64,000 nucleotides of DNA, from the NCBI GenBank assembly GCA_011032825.1, contig JAADJZ010000018.1, positions 372,001-436,000 of the forward strand. Reading direction: 5' to 3'. Positions 48,175 through 59,948 of the stretch are shown piece after piece. This DNA comes from Massariosphaeria phaeospora (lineage: Eukaryota; Ascomycota; Dothideomycetes; Pleosporales). How positions within the stretch are numbered: the first letter of the stretch is position 1; every line of letters begins with the position of its first letter. The position numbers and the translations under genes are program-made. Below the pieces are notes generated by a model that saw nothing but the letters and a program-made list of their open reading frames with translations, searched no databases and was not told the DNA's origin.

Positions 48175-49130
48175 ATGGGTAAGCATTGATTTCCTTCTCT
48201 CGGTTCCCGCGATTGCAGTATGACCTTCGAACGACCCCGACTCCCCGAGCCTCGCATCGCGCCTTGTGTACCGCTCGCCTTAGGAAGAACTCGGATACCT
48301 TTTTGTTACGATATGGCCTGACTGAGGTGGCATGCGTGCGGTATATTTGGGAATTGGTGTCGGTAGACCGCGGAGGGCCCCCGTCGAATTACTCGCGACA
48401 CCTATTCTACCTACACGCCTGTGCAGCGACTCACTGGGGACGGCCCCTACGGATTTCGGGACCTCGAACTGTGAAATGGAACAATACTGACTGGAACAGG
48501 TCGTCTTCAGGAATACCAGGTCGTTGGGCGCCATTTGCCCTCGGAGGCCAACCCCACCCCTAAGCTTTACCGCATGCGCATCTTCGCCCCGAACGAGGTC
48601 GTTGCCAAGTCAAGGTTCTGGTACTTCCTCGGAAAGCTGCGAAAGATCAAGAAGGCAAATGGCGAGATCATATCGCTGAACCAGGTCCGTAGAACTCGAA
48701 CGCGCTCGGCACAAGAGGCAAGGCAGGAGCTAACCGTGTCAGATCTTTGAGAAGCGCCCGCAGAAGGTCAAGAACTTCGGTATCTGGATCCGCTACGACT
48801 CGCGCTCCGGTACCCACAACATGTACAAGGAGTACCGCGAGTTGTCGCGCACCGATGCCGTAGACGCTCTTTACCAGGACATGGCTGCCCGCCACCGCTC
48901 TCGCTTCAGGTCGATTCACGTACGTTGTGCGACGCAGTAGATTGAAGATCAACACTTACCTAGTGATACAGATTCTCAAGGTCGTTGAAGTCACCAAGAC
49001 GGCCGACATCCGCCGCCCATATATCAAGCAACTTGTCACCAAGGGCCTCAAGTTCCCGCTCCCTCACCGTGTCCCCAAGAAGCACGGCCGGAAGATCTTT
49101 TCGGCTTCCCGACCCTCGACCTTCTACTAA
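48175..49130 (+). CDS. RPL20: 60S ribosomal protein eL20 (L18a)
   Basis: Coding exons are 48175-48178, 48500-48684, 48743-48919 and 48972-49130, giving 174 residues, close to yeast L20. The first coding exon is only four bases (ATGG) and is joined by a 321-base intron to [20 protein letters not shown], the conserved N-terminus. Further blocks are [51 protein letters not shown] and [20 protein letters not shown]. eL20 sits on the large subunit near the central protuberance and contacts 5S rRNA surroundings. The gene is intron-rich, as is common for fungal ribosomal protein genes. Between the leader intron and the first coding intron only four bases of exon remain. Confidence 0.96.
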
Positions 49131-49603
49131 GCGTGTTTTCCTTTACGGAGTGGTTTGGTTGGGCAGGGATGATATGGTTTCTGGGGGTTTCATGCATGGC
49201 TTCTAAAAGATGAAGTAAAATATGAACGAATCAAAATCCCTGATACCTCGATGCCAAAATCGTCCCGTGAAATTGGCCTCACAAGGCCTTGCATATGCAG
49301 TGTTCACATAGTGAAATCACTGCAAGCGATAAGACACTAGGAAAGTTGATTCACCTCACTCTCGGTGTATTGCCCAAGTATCTCAATTTGCTTGAAATTT
49401 CTTCATATTTAGCATAACCGGTGTGAAGTTCTGGGTCTGCTGATTTGAGATTAAAGTGAAATGCTACCGGTCGAAACACCAAAGGTCATGTCGTTCAATC
49501 GTGCGGAAAATGTACTAGATTCAAGCCCACTTTACAACTCATCTTGAGGGTATCTCATCCCAACCCACTTTCCCACTCCCCACACGCAACCCTCACACAA
49601 CCC
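49131..49603. other. Convergent spacer between RPL20 and RRP7
   Basis: 473 bases holding the two 3' untranslated regions. No gene is seen. Confidence 0.5.
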
Positions 49604-50707
49604 TCACACCTCGGGCCTCACCCTCCCCTTCCTCTCCCTCATCTCCGCCACCCTCCTCCTATCCACCTCAAACCGCCTCTTCAATTCGCCCTCAGCCTCT
49701 TTTCTCTTCTCCCTCGTCTGGAACCTGTAAAAGTCACCTTTTACCGCATTCTTGACCCTGCGGGCATCCAGCTCGACTTTCTTCAGCTGGGCGTGCTCTA
49801 GGCGCGCGGGCCCCGTGCGGCCGCCGCGCGTGACGGTCACGAAGCCGTCGGCGTCGGGCTCGGAGCGCGCTTTTTTGCGGAGGCGCGTGCGCGCGGTTTC
49901 GGTCAAGGCGAATTGCGTGAGGTAGGCGTTTATGGAGGGGGTTAGGGTTGCGGGAGGGGGGTGTTGGAGTTGGTTGTGGAGGGTGTAGCCTGAGGGGGGG
50001 TTAGAGGGGTTAAGGCGAGCGGTTCGGATGAGTGTGAAGCGATGCGTTGAGATAGAAGCAGATTGTGCTGAGCAAGGCGAGGATAGGAAGAAAGAACTCG
50101 ACTTACGCTGCACACCGAGCCCCTCCCCGGCTATCCACTTGATCTGCCTGCCCTCCTTCACAGCCCTCTGCACCTCCGTCATCGCGCCCCGCGCACTCCT
50201 CTTATCCACAAACACCACCACCGCGGCCCCCCCACCGCGCCTCAACTCACTCCCCCACGTCTTCGGCAGCGCAGACGCCTCGTCCTCAACCACGCCCTCA
50301 GCAACAACATCCTCATCCCTCTTCCTCTTCTTTCCGCGCTGCTCCTCCCCAGCGCCACCATTCAACTTCTTGGTCCCGGGCTCCGCCTTCCACCGCTTGT
50401 GCAGTGGTGCCGCCGGGACCCCCGAATCGAACTCCACACGCTCGACGCGCGAGCCGCCGAGCTGGTCGTGGAAGACAGCGCGGATGTTTGTCCCAGTCGC
50501 ATCGACCGGGACGTTTGCGACGAATAGGCTTTTTTCAGCGGACGGGGTGGGATGCGTGGGCGAGTGCGGTTTTATGTAGACGTAGTGTTTCGCATCGTTG
50601 CAAAATTCTGGGAGGCCGGGCAGCGAGGGGAGTGTGAGTGGTAGGATGGTGAAGTCGGACACGGTTGTAGGTAGTGGTTTCGACTTCTTGGGCTTGGTGG
50701 CAGGCAT
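49604..50707 (-). CDS. RRP7: Rrp7, pre-rRNA processing protein
   Basis: Exons are 50107-50707 and 49604-49989, giving 328 residues. The 117-base intron is a multiple of three and lacks an in-frame stop, but carries GTAAGTCG and CTCAG. Removing it joins GEGLGVQR to YTLHNQLQH. The N-terminal half has an RRM-like fold (SLFVANVPVDATGTNIRAVF). The C-terminal third is the Rrp7 domain: DADGFVTVTRGGRTGPAR, then DFYRFQTREKRKE and a basic Arg/Glu helix. Rrp7 acts with CURI/UTP-C in 18S rRNA maturation and links ribosomal protein transcription to rRNA processing. The start at 50707 (MPATKPKKSKPLP) is chosen over the much longer upstream frame, which is not conserved-looking. Confidence 0.9.
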   Translation of the reverse strand: MPATKPKKSKPLPTTVSDFTILPLTLPSLPGLPEFCNDAKHYVYIKPHSPTHPTPSAEKSLFVANVPVDATGTNIRAVFHDQLGGSRVERVEFDSGVPAAPLHKRWKAEPGTKKLNGGAGEEQRGKKRKRDEDVVAEGVVEDEASALPKTWGSELRRGGGAAVVVFVDKRSARGAMTEVQRAVKEGRQIKWIAGEGLGVQRKSSSFFLSSPCSAQSASISTHRFTLIRTARLNPSNPPSGYTLHNQLQHPPPATLTPSINAYLTQFALTETARTRLRKKARSEPDADGFVTVTRGGRTGPARLEHAQLKKVELDARRVKNAVKGDFYRFQTREKRKEAEGELKRRFEVDRRRVAEMRERKGRVRPEV

Positions 50708-51318
50708 TGTGCAGTGCTGGAAGCGTGGATTCGCGAATTGCGTCGAGTGATAGTGGGTGTTTGAAAGTGGGATGCGACTACGAGCTGGAGAAATTTTGGC
50801 AGGGATCGCACGGGTATGTCTTGGCAGTTGCACGGCTATTCTGATTTGGGCACGCTTTGGCATTCGGCGTAGAATTTGCAGCAGCATACAGTCCGAAGAC
50901 TCCATATTCGCAAATAAGCATGGCCGTAATCGTGTCACTTTAGCGAGCATATCTGTTGAACTAAGGTATAAAGTTATGGGTTTGCTAAAAGGATAACTAC
51001 TGCTCCCGCGAACCAAAAGGGTACTACGTAACGTCGTAAAGCTAACAGATAGTCTCAACCAAGCAGCCGAGTTTTGAGTATCACAAACCTCGTGTGCCAT
51101 ATACATGCTCCAAGCCATTTTCGCGGCATCCGAAGTACTCCGAGCAAGCCGACCGCCCGAACCGAATATCACCGAGCTACATGGGTAAGCCCAAGTGTAG
51201 AGATGAGTAATCCGAACACCAAAATAACTCCATCCTGCAGACTCCACTCCGGTAAGAGGTACGTGGATAGATCTGTAATTGCAGATCTTTCTTCCTGTTG
51301 TGCCCCATGGTTGGTCGC
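50708..51318. promoter_or_regulatory. Spacer between SYLF gene 3' end and RRP7 start
   Basis: 611 bases that should include the RRP7 promoter. Open sequence on the minus strand runs through it in frame with RRP7 but encodes no recognisable protein. Confidence 0.4.
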
Positions 51319-53344
51319 TCAGATGAAACCTCCCGGGATGTTCTGTATTGGCGAGGCAGGAACTGAGTGGAAGCTGTCCTTGTCCTCTTTCTTTTCTTCG
51401 GTATTGCTGATTTGTGGCTGAAGATTGTCGCTTACATGATCGAGGCTATCTTCCACGGACAAGATGCTGTCTTGAGACGATGCCGAAGAGCCGTCGTTCT
51501 TGAGTGATGGAGTGGGAGGTGGGCTTTGGCCGTGCGCGACCATGGGTGACGGCCCAGCAGACGCATCTCGTGAAGAGATCTCATTTGGGATGTCAGAGTT
51601 TACTGACAGCCTGCTGCGGAATGGATTCCTTGGAGGAAGTTTTGGAGGAATTGGTTTTGCCACCGTCACGATGCGGGCCCGTGTGATTACTTGGGGGGCC
51701 ACAGCCTGCTGAATCTCCTGGATCACTGGCTCCTCATCGTCTATATCGTCAAAATCCACTATCGAAAGAGCTTTCGATTTCCTCGCCAGGCTGTTTGGTC
51801 TCGAGTCGTTATCATTGTGTCTTTTGGTGTTTGGCGTGGTATCGTGGACGTCGTCAGTGCTATGCATTTCTGGAATTTCTGCTAGTACCGGACTAGGTGT
51901 GCGAGCTTCGTGTCTAGGCGGTAGTTGTGGGGGTAGTTGTGGGGGTACGTAAAGGGGATCCGGAGCATCGAAATCCGTTTGCGTGCACATGTCCACCATG
52001 GAGGACTTGGGTTCCAACATGCTGCTGATGTTGCTGGTTCTCCAGCTGGATCGTCTACTTGCGCCATCAATGCTCGAGCGATCGAAACTTTTTCGGAAGG
52101 TGCCATAGATGGGACTGGTTGGGCTAGGCTTAAATTCGAACTGCTCACTGGTAGGCCTAATATGAGTACCAGCTTCGCGGATGTCGAGACCGGCGTTCTG
52201 CAAGGCCAAGACACCAAATGGATCTGGGTCTTCCTGTGCGGGGACTCCGAAGGTCTTGTCCTCGTTCTCGATCTCGTAATCGCCAGGTGGAGGTTCGCTT
52301 GGCAATAATGAAGCGTCAACGTCCGTATCACCTTGTGCGGCCTTGATAGTTGCCATGAGCTTCTTGATCTCGTATGGCGGATGTCGTGCTTTTCCGGCTA
52401 GGATGTCAGCAACGCCTATCCGCTCCCCATAGAAACGCTCGTTCTCGTCAGTCCGCTCGATGATGATGGTTCCGTCGGCCTGGATTCCAGCATAGAAGCC
52501 GCGGGACTTCAGATATGTGAAGACGGGGGCTTGTCGTTTGTGCAGCTCTGTTTCCAGAAGCCCACCAACGCCGACGGGCCCAGCGACAGCGCTAATCTCT
52601 CCGCCAAGTGTACATCGCACCGTGGAGAAGGCATCCAATGCCTTCTGGGTGTTGATGACAACCACACAATCGTAGATGTCAATACCCGCAAGAAACCCAA
52701 GGCCCGCTGTATGCAACATGATTCCAGATGGTGGTGACCAGGAGCCGTCTTCGAGACGTCCGACGAGGACTCCGCTTCCGCCAGCGCCCGACACCCAGAG
52801 ACCAGTGCGCATTGTTGTAAAGATGGCGAGACCTTTGGCAGCCTTGATGACCTGGAAGGGTGAGTCAGCATAGTGTTCAGGAATATATGCTCGTGTCTAA
52901 GTGTGATGGGTGTCGGGCACAGCAATTGTAGCCTCGCGCAAGCCGGGTGCGCTGCGGAGGAGATGCGATTGCCGCGACCGTCGAATGCGTGCAGGCGGCA
53001 GGATCGAGCATATGGAAAGGATGCGTACCTCTGCGGGTATCTTCTTCACCACCTTCTGTTTGGTGTTGGGCCCATCGGTGCTCGGTCGCTCTTCTTCTTG
53101 GTAGAAGCCATCCTCTGGGCGCAATCAGTAATGGTCGCGCAAATCAGACATGATGCTCACTGCAGAAGCTCATAAGAATCCTCGCCGCCTTGTCGCTTTC
53201 CTTGTCGAGCGTCGTCGGCCAGAAAGCTTCAGAGCCCAGCTTGTTCGACAGTCTGTTCACCGGCGGGCCGAGTTTGTCGACCCAGCCATAGACTTTCTCG
53301 AAGCCCACCTTCCCGCCGGTCTTCGTCTTCTGCCAGAAAGCCAT
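51319..53344 (-). CDS. SYLF (Ysc84-like) domain protein
   Basis: Exons are 53161-53344, 53029-53114 and 51319-52851, all in frame, giving 600 residues. The first 300 residues are a SYLF (DUF500) domain: TLDKESDKAARILMSFCKDG, VIKAAKGLAIFTTMRTGLWV, GSGVLVGRLEDGSWSPPSGI and DCVVVINTQKALDAF. The C-terminal half is disordered, with proline-rich PPQLPPQLPPR motifs that could bind SH3 domains. Yeast Ysc84/Lsb4 carries an SH3 domain after SYLF, which is not visible here. SYLF proteins bind phosphoinositides and actin at endocytic patches. The two upstream exons complete the domain, so the model is preferred to a start at MRTGLW. This is a fungal paralogue class of larger size than Ysc84. Confidence 0.88.
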
Positions 53345-54426
53345 GTCGAGCGCGGGCCGTCGCAACCGTGTTGCGACGAGAAGGGTGCGGGGGCTCAGTC
53401 AATAGAGGGACAGCAATTAGACATTAAGCGGCGACATGAAGGGAGAGTCGCACGGCGTCGGGCAGTGAGCAGGTCAAGGTTGGGGGCGGCGGGCACAGCA
53501 GGGGCTGTATGGATATGGGCTGGCTGGCGTCCGGTAGACGGCGGCTGCACCGTGGTTTGGCGGTGCCTACGTCAGGCGGTCTCGTCAGTCAGCGCGACTG
53601 GTCCTGGTCCTGGTCCTGGTCCTGGGAAGCCGGCTCCGTCAGCAGCGCGAGTCGTAGCGGATGCTAGATATTGCGGCCTCGGGTACCTTAATAAACAGCG
53701 ACGAGCGAGCCCCTGCAGCAGACCAGGCAAGCGACGGGCGTGCAGCGTGGAGGCCGCGAATGGGAGTCTTGGTAGGCGGTGGGCTGCGAGTGTGCCATTG
53801 CTGTGTCCATGGAGTCCGAAGTTAGATTGGAGCGTGGCGGGGGAAGCTCGTCCGGCCGCTCTCAGCCAGTCGCCCACGCCCACAGCACCGCCCCCCAGCA
53901 CCACACGACGACGACCAAACGTGCCGGAGACGTTGGCAGCCTCCAACTCGCCGCTCCGTCGCGGGCGTGCAGGATCCGCGGACGTGGGTTCGTCTGGATG
54001 GTGTGGGACGAGTGACAGCTTCCGACGCCGCTGCAGCTGCAATCAATCATCAGACAGATGCCGCATGCCGGGTCAACGATCTGACTAAGCAGCGTCGGAG
54101 GATAGATTCGCCGCGCTCCGATGGCAGCGACGCGCCAAGAGGGTTCCTGTTCGCGGGCGTGGTCGCGTTTGTTAGCTCGGGTTGATGTTTTGCGTACCTG
54201 ACCTGACGGCTGATATTTACCATGCGTGAGCTTCCTCACCTGCCGCCACCACCACCACTCGCCATCTCGGTAGGCGCGAACCTTGCGCACCTGCGAAGAG
54301 CGTGCTGCTAGCCGTCGTCTTGCAATTGGTGCTGCGTCGGCCTCAATCCAGCCGCCGCCCTTGCCCTTGCCCTTGCCCTCGCCCTCACCCGACGACAAAG
54401 CTTCATCCAAGCAACACACCGCAGCC
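53345..54426. promoter_or_regulatory. Divergent promoter region of SYLF and NUP85 genes
   Basis: About 1.1 kb, GC-rich. It holds a CCTGGT hexamer array at 53597-53625 and a CCCTTG/CCCTCG tract near 54358-54389 just before the NUP85 start. ORFs in it lack motifs. Confidence 0.45.
53597..53625. repeat. CCTGGT hexamer array
   Basis: About four and a half perfect units of CCTGGT in the divergent promoter. Confidence 0.8.
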
Positions 54427-57400
54427 ATGTTCCGCCCGTCGTCCACGCCAGACTCCCGCCGCCCAAGTCGCCCCGCCCCTTCGACCACCCCGGCAGGCCC
54501 CCCGCCTGATGCGTCCGACTTCCTCTCCTCCACCCCGGCGGGCTCGCCGCCAGCATCCCACCCGGGTGGTCTCTTTGGCAGTGGGCGCCCGCACTTCGGG
54601 GCGCCCGCTTCCCATGCCGCACCCTACAACAACTCTCCACCGAAGCCTAGTTTGTTCGCAGGCCTTGGATCCGTCGCGCCTTATAGCAACTTTGCGCCCA
54701 AGACCGGGCCGTTCAACGGGCTTGCATCGGGTCCTTATGGCAGTTCTCCACCGAAGAACGGCTTGTTCGAGGGCGTTGGATCCGACACCATGAGAACCTC
54801 CACCTCAGGCCGGCCGGCGACGCAGCGCGGGCGTTCTGGATTTCGCGTTCCAAGCAGCAGCCCCCCAGAGAGCGGTGATGAAAGCGACGAGGACGAAGAG
54901 GACGAGGATATGGAGGATGGAGATGGAGACGAGGACGACGAAGAGGAGGACGCAGAGGGCGACGAGGACGATGAAATGATGGAGGACGAGCAACAGGACG
55001 AAGACATTCCAGCTGTGCGCCGTCCAGGATCGCGGACTATGCTTTCCCAATCTCTCGCATCTCAGAACAGCGGGGCCGAGACGCTGACAGGTCTTCCCAT
55101 CGTCCTACCCGACGCAAAACAATCTCAATACGATCTGCTTGGTTTGGCCAAAGGACTAACCCCGACCCCGGACCGAGCGACGCTGCGAGAGTCGGACCAG
55201 ACCATATTGGACACTGAGCGCATTCTGGAAAAACTACACGAGCAATGGATAGCGAATTCACGGGAAAAGAGGATGCAGAATCTCGGCGATGCTGCACAAG
55301 AGTTGGTGGCCTTATGGCAGACATCCTCCCAGTCCTGGTCACAAGCTAGTCTCACTTCAAGCCGCGCGGGAGGTGCAAATCCAGCGGCTCAGGCCTATCA
55401 GTTGGCAAGCCTGCTTCTCAACATGCATCACCCAGGGCGGTTACTGTCAAGACAGCGGACATCATTTGCGCTTGTGTCTGCGCCTGCGCGGCAAGAAGCT
55501 CGCAATTTCACCCCTATCCCAAAGGTCCTCCTAGCTTGGCTGAACAACCATCACTCTGCCGCTTCCGAAGTTGACCTTGTTTTCCAAGAGCCTCGAGCAT
55601 TCTCTGAGCACCATCGCTTTTGGGAAGCAGTCCAAAGCTCTGCATTTCGAGGCAAACTCGCGAACACCCTCAAGCTGTTAAAGGGCGCGAACTTTGAATT
55701 TGCAGAGACGGCTCAAGCAGACGGGTTAGGACATGACGGTTACTCTGGTCTCCCTCTTGAAAACGCAAGGAAGGCTGTCAAAATAGCTATAGCTGCTCTT
55801 GAAGAATGTCCTGCTGTCATGTCAGACGATTGGGATGTGAAGAGCAACGATTGGAGTATCTTCAGGCAGAGAATTATTGGAGCCATGAGCGACCTCGAAG
55901 ATTTTGCTGAAGGCGAAAGCCAAAATCGACAAGCCGTACCTCAGAACTTCCAAGCTTCTCATTTCGGTATCTCCCAATCACATACGAGTTTCCAGCTGAG
56001 TGTGGCTAGCAGACGGGCCGAGAGTAGAGTGCCGTGGACTGTCTATCAGAACCTGAGTGGTTTATATCGATTGCTGTTGGGTCGTGAAGAAGACATTATC
56101 ACTATGTCTGCAGACTGGATCGAAGCTACTTTGGGACTGACGATCTGGTGGAACGGAGACGAGACAGGCCCCACGCAAGGTAGCCTTGCCGCCAGTCGCC
56201 GCTCGCTTGCACGGTCACAGAAGATTCGGACCGTTGATATCACCCCAGTCAAGGCCTATTGCCAGCGACTGGCCTCTGCATTTGCCACGATACTCGAGGG
56301 CTGCGACGAGGGTTTCAGTATCAACACTAACGACCGTTTCGAGGTAGGCCTCGCCTGCATCTTCGACAACAACATCGAAGGCGCTATACAGATTCTTTGT
56401 GGATGGTCACTTACCATTGCGTCGGCCGTCGCGGAGATCGGTAGCGCAGGCGAATGGTTCACGCGAGCGGACGGGCTTCTCAACCAGTTTGATCCCAGCG
56501 ATCTTATGCTATTGAGTTATACTGAAAAAGAACGAACTACGGGTATTTCCAAAGACGACCTGTTAGTGTCGTACTCAGATCAACTCACACAGAAAGCCCA
56601 AGTTGCGCACCGCAATGGCAGAATCACCCGAGAAGGCTGGGAGCTTGCTATTCAAGTACTGGGAAGATTGGACGACACCATCAAAGCCGCCGGCCGAGTC
56701 GAGCATATTCTCGAAGATCTCCCTCTCCGGTCACCAGGTCGGGTAGATAAAATCACCCAGCTGTGTCACAACATGGGCTTGACTCAGCATGCACTCAGCA
56801 TCGCTCTCGTAAGTTTTTGCCGCTATGCATGACGAAACCAACTAATCAACGTAGAAATATGCCGACCATCTGCGCGCAAACACCCAGAACTACGGCGACA
56901 CCCTCATGTACTACGCACGCGCCCACGCGGCTGGCAAAATTCAAGAGGTCCTTCGCGTTCTTGTCGCACACTGTCTCGTAAAGTCCATCGCATATCCTCC
57001 GCCAGAGGAGCTTGACGACAGTCTCAATGCTCTTATCACTTCACCGAAACAGACTCTTACAAGGCTTGCCGCACAAGATTCGGAAGCTGCACAACTTCTA
57101 TCGAACTATCTCAGTGGGTATGCCACCATCCGCAAATTCTACGACCTCCGGGACCAGGAGATATTAGTCAAGGATGGAGAGAAGCCAACACATAGACCAA
57201 TGGCGCGAAAACGAGCGGCAGCGAATGCGCTGATGGTGATCATTGCCAGTGCTGGATCCTCCATTCAGGGCGGCCTATACGATCCCGACGTAGAGACGGT
57301 AGTCCAAGTCGACGTGCTACTTCCTTTGCTCGGGGAGGCTCTAGTATTCGTCAATCGTACGTCATCGCCGAATCTTACCAAATTTACATTATACATAGCT

Positions 57401-57844
57401 GACCAATCCTCCCCAGAACCAAAACGCACCTTAACCTTACAACATCTCTACGCCCTCCTCGCCGCAGTCGAAGACCTCGAGACCGCCCCCAGCATGATCA
57501 AAACCCAGTGCGAAGAATGCCTCGCCACAGCCATCGCCGCCGCCCACGACGGCGCAACGCCCTCCCCGCACCACCTGCTGCAGAAATCAACCTCCAACCT
57601 CACAACCGCCTCGAGCCAGTACTCGCTCATAGGTTCCGTAGACTTCAGCTCCGTAGAGGGCCAGTCGACGGAGAGCTCGGCCGTGTTGATCCGCGGCGGC
57701 CATGTCGACGCGAGCAAGCGCGGCTGGGATTGGCGCAGAGGGCTCGGCAAAGACGCTTCGGGTGCGGACGTTGTCCGCATGTTGAGGCTGGGGTTGGCGA
57801 AGGAGATTGCGAGGGTTTATGTTGAGGGCGAGGTGGTGGTTTAG
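54427..57844 (+). CDS. NUP85: Nucleoporin Nup85 with repeated N-terminal extension
   Basis: Exons are 54427-56808, 56855-57356 and 57417-57844, giving 1103 residues. The second intron is 60 bases and also readable through, but it has GTACGT, a CTGAC branch site and CCCCAG; splicing gives FVNQPKRTLTLQHLYALLA. The C-terminal two thirds are the helical Nup85 core of the Y-complex (Nup84/Nup107 complex) scaffold, for example FEVGLACIFDNNIEGAIQIL and HALSIALKYADHLRANTQNY. The N-terminal 250 residues are disordered. They contain three imperfect repeats (PYNNSPPKPSLFAGLGS, PYSNFAPKTGPFNGLAS, PYGSSPPKNGLFEGVGS) and then a 55-residue acidic stretch. MFRPSS is taken as the start. The core assignment rests on overall pattern rather than a short signature. 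Confidence 0.85.
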
Positions 57845-58557
57845 GTGTGTGTGGTGCCAAAGTAGTGAGTGGTTGGTTAATCAGAAAAACGGTGACATTG
57901 TCATTGTCGGTTGGCGCTTCAATTGCGGTGCCCAGCTATTAGCGGGATTAAAAAATCTCGCTGGAGTCGGCAACAGGACGACGGACTCCAAGGCGTGTAG
58001 GCTATGTAAAATGCCGCTTTCTAAAGCTGCATTCTAATCAACACTTTTCAATTAAACTCTAGGCTTTCGATGTTTACTTACCTGCACGGAATCTCGCGCC
58101 CAATCCGGCTAGGTGCTTACGACGCACAAACTAAATCCTGGTGGATCACCCCCTCCTGGTGCAACGCTGCTCCTGCAGGATTTCTTAACAACAACAACAA
58201 TAACAATCTCATTGGCGCACTGCACCGTCGGGATCCTGTTTGAAACGCGGGTTGCGGGGGTGACGGGTGCGGAGGGGCAGGGCATTGGTCGAGAGGAGTG
58301 TCGTGTGTGGTTGGGGTAGAGAGTGGTACGCGTCGCGTTCGTCTCTACTGTGGAGGGGTGTTTGTTTATTTGGGGTCTGGAAGAGGAAGAGGGTGTATAT
58401 ATATAGGTAGTAAGGTGTAGTCTGTTGTATTTCGTTAGGGCTGTCCCATATCTCTACAGATCCTGTATCCTTTTACTTCACATTGCATTACATCTTTTCT
58501 ACCACACACCTTACACAACGAACAACTCACCCCCAGAGCCATCGATCCTATCCCGCC
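57845..58557. other. Spacer between NUP85 and membrane-protein gene
   Basis: 713 bases with the NUP85 3' end and the next promoter. A TATATATA tract lies near 58397-58405, about 155 bases before the next ATG. Confidence 0.45.
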
Positions 58558-59458
58558 ATGGGGTCTGCCTCGCAATCCCTCCTCCTGCTCCGCACCCTCA
58601 CTCTCGCCTCCTCGCTCCCGGGCTTCGCCCTCCAGCTCGCCACCGCTATCGTCGCCCATACCTACTACTACAGTCAATACCGCGAGAGCGATGTGCACCT
58701 CTTCATGGCATTTATCCCGCTGTCGTTCAGCGTCATCACGGCGACGGCAGCGCTGGTGCATGCTTGGGTGCGGAAGCGACGGGCAACGCGGGTAGATGGG
58801 GACAACAGTGAGGTGGTATATGGGGGCTGGATGGGCGTGTTCGTTCGGATTTTGGATGCCGGGATTGCAGCGGCGTATTTCACGTGCTTGATGGTGGTGT
58901 GGATGGTGGAGCCGCGGAGGCTGAGTGGAGAGGGGAGTTGGTTGATGCTGGAGACGTATGCGAGTGTCTTTATGGTGGCGAACTGGTGCGTGGACTGACT
59001 CTTTCGTACCCCTTTTCGGTCGCCATCACATCACATTGACTGACTGACGCTGTTCCAGCATCATCCACGCCTGCCTCGCCTGCCTCGCGCGCCAGCCCGC
59101 CACCTGCGCCTACTGCCGCAAAGCGCAACCGCAATCCCGCACGTCAGTGCTAGCTTCTATGTCTATGTTCCCGGGGCCGGCGTCGTGCAGCAACAACAAC
59201 AACAACAACAAGGCTGTCGTCGCTGGGCCGTCGCGGTCGGTGCAGTATAGTCTTCTCGGCGAGCGCGCTTTCGCTGCTGAGGACGAGGATGACGAGCGGG
59301 ATATTCGGACTGCGGGGCCGAGTCGATTTGAGGGACGGCCGAGTGAGGAAGGGTTGTTGGCTGCGCGAGCGAGTGAGGAGGATTTGTTGGGGGAAGAAGT
59401 TAGTGGTCATGAGGTTGGGGGTGCAGAGGGGAGTGTGGTGAGTGAGAAAGGAGCGTAG
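58558..59458 (+). CDS. Four-segment membrane protein of unknown function
   Basis: Exons are 58558-58985 and 59059-59458, giving 275 residues. Hydrophobic stretches include LRTLTLASSLPGFALQLATA, HLFMAFIPLSFSVITATAAL and ILDAGIAAAYFTCLMVVWMV. A fourth runs across the exon junction (YASVFMVANWCIIHACLACL) and is followed by ATCAYCRK. The C-terminal half is soluble and acidic, with an Asn run (NNNNNN) and the motif YSLLGERAF. The topology resembles fungal MARVEL-like or integral membrane hypothetical proteins, but I do not recognise the family. MGSASQ is chosen as start because an upstream in-frame ATG adds only a Thr/His-rich stretch. The gene is convergent with the kinase-HET gene. Confidence 0.75.
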
Positions 59459-59948
59459 GAGGAGAAAGGTTGGAGAAGAGGTTGTCGGCTAGGTGGGAGT
59501 TGCTCGATGGGGGTTTCGGACAGGCGCCGAAGGACTCTTCAGCCCTCAAGGATGAAGGCCAGGCCTCGCGGCGAGAAAGATGAAGCTGGCGAGGCCGTGA
59601 GCACCTAGGAATCAGCCAGAGCGTATCTAGGTACAGACAATGAAATATGATGCAATTATGGCGGATGACACATACCGTTTCGAGTGACGCATGTTGCCTT
59701 AGGAAGGAAGGCACGACCTGACCACTCTTGTGCCCGGTTCGGTTCCGCCTTCCTACCAGCACACAATGGGAGCATGCCACTCACGAGTTGTTGGGTCGCA
59801 CTTGATCGGAAACGGTTAACAAAGATACGAAAGTGACCATTATTGAAAGGGCTATGGATCCCTTGATCTCAACTCATCTCTACCCCTCCATCCATGTGCA
59901 ACTTTTTCCACCTTTCCCCTATTTGGTATCTAGAAGAACCACCAGAGC
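59459..59948. other. Convergent spacer before the kinase-HET gene
   Basis: 490 bases containing two 3' untranslated regions. No further gene is seen. Confidence 0.5.

Noticed and set aside
50708..51247. N-terminal extension of Rrp7 by about 180 residues
   Set aside because: The family starts near the MPATK methionine, and the extension has no conserved-looking sequence.
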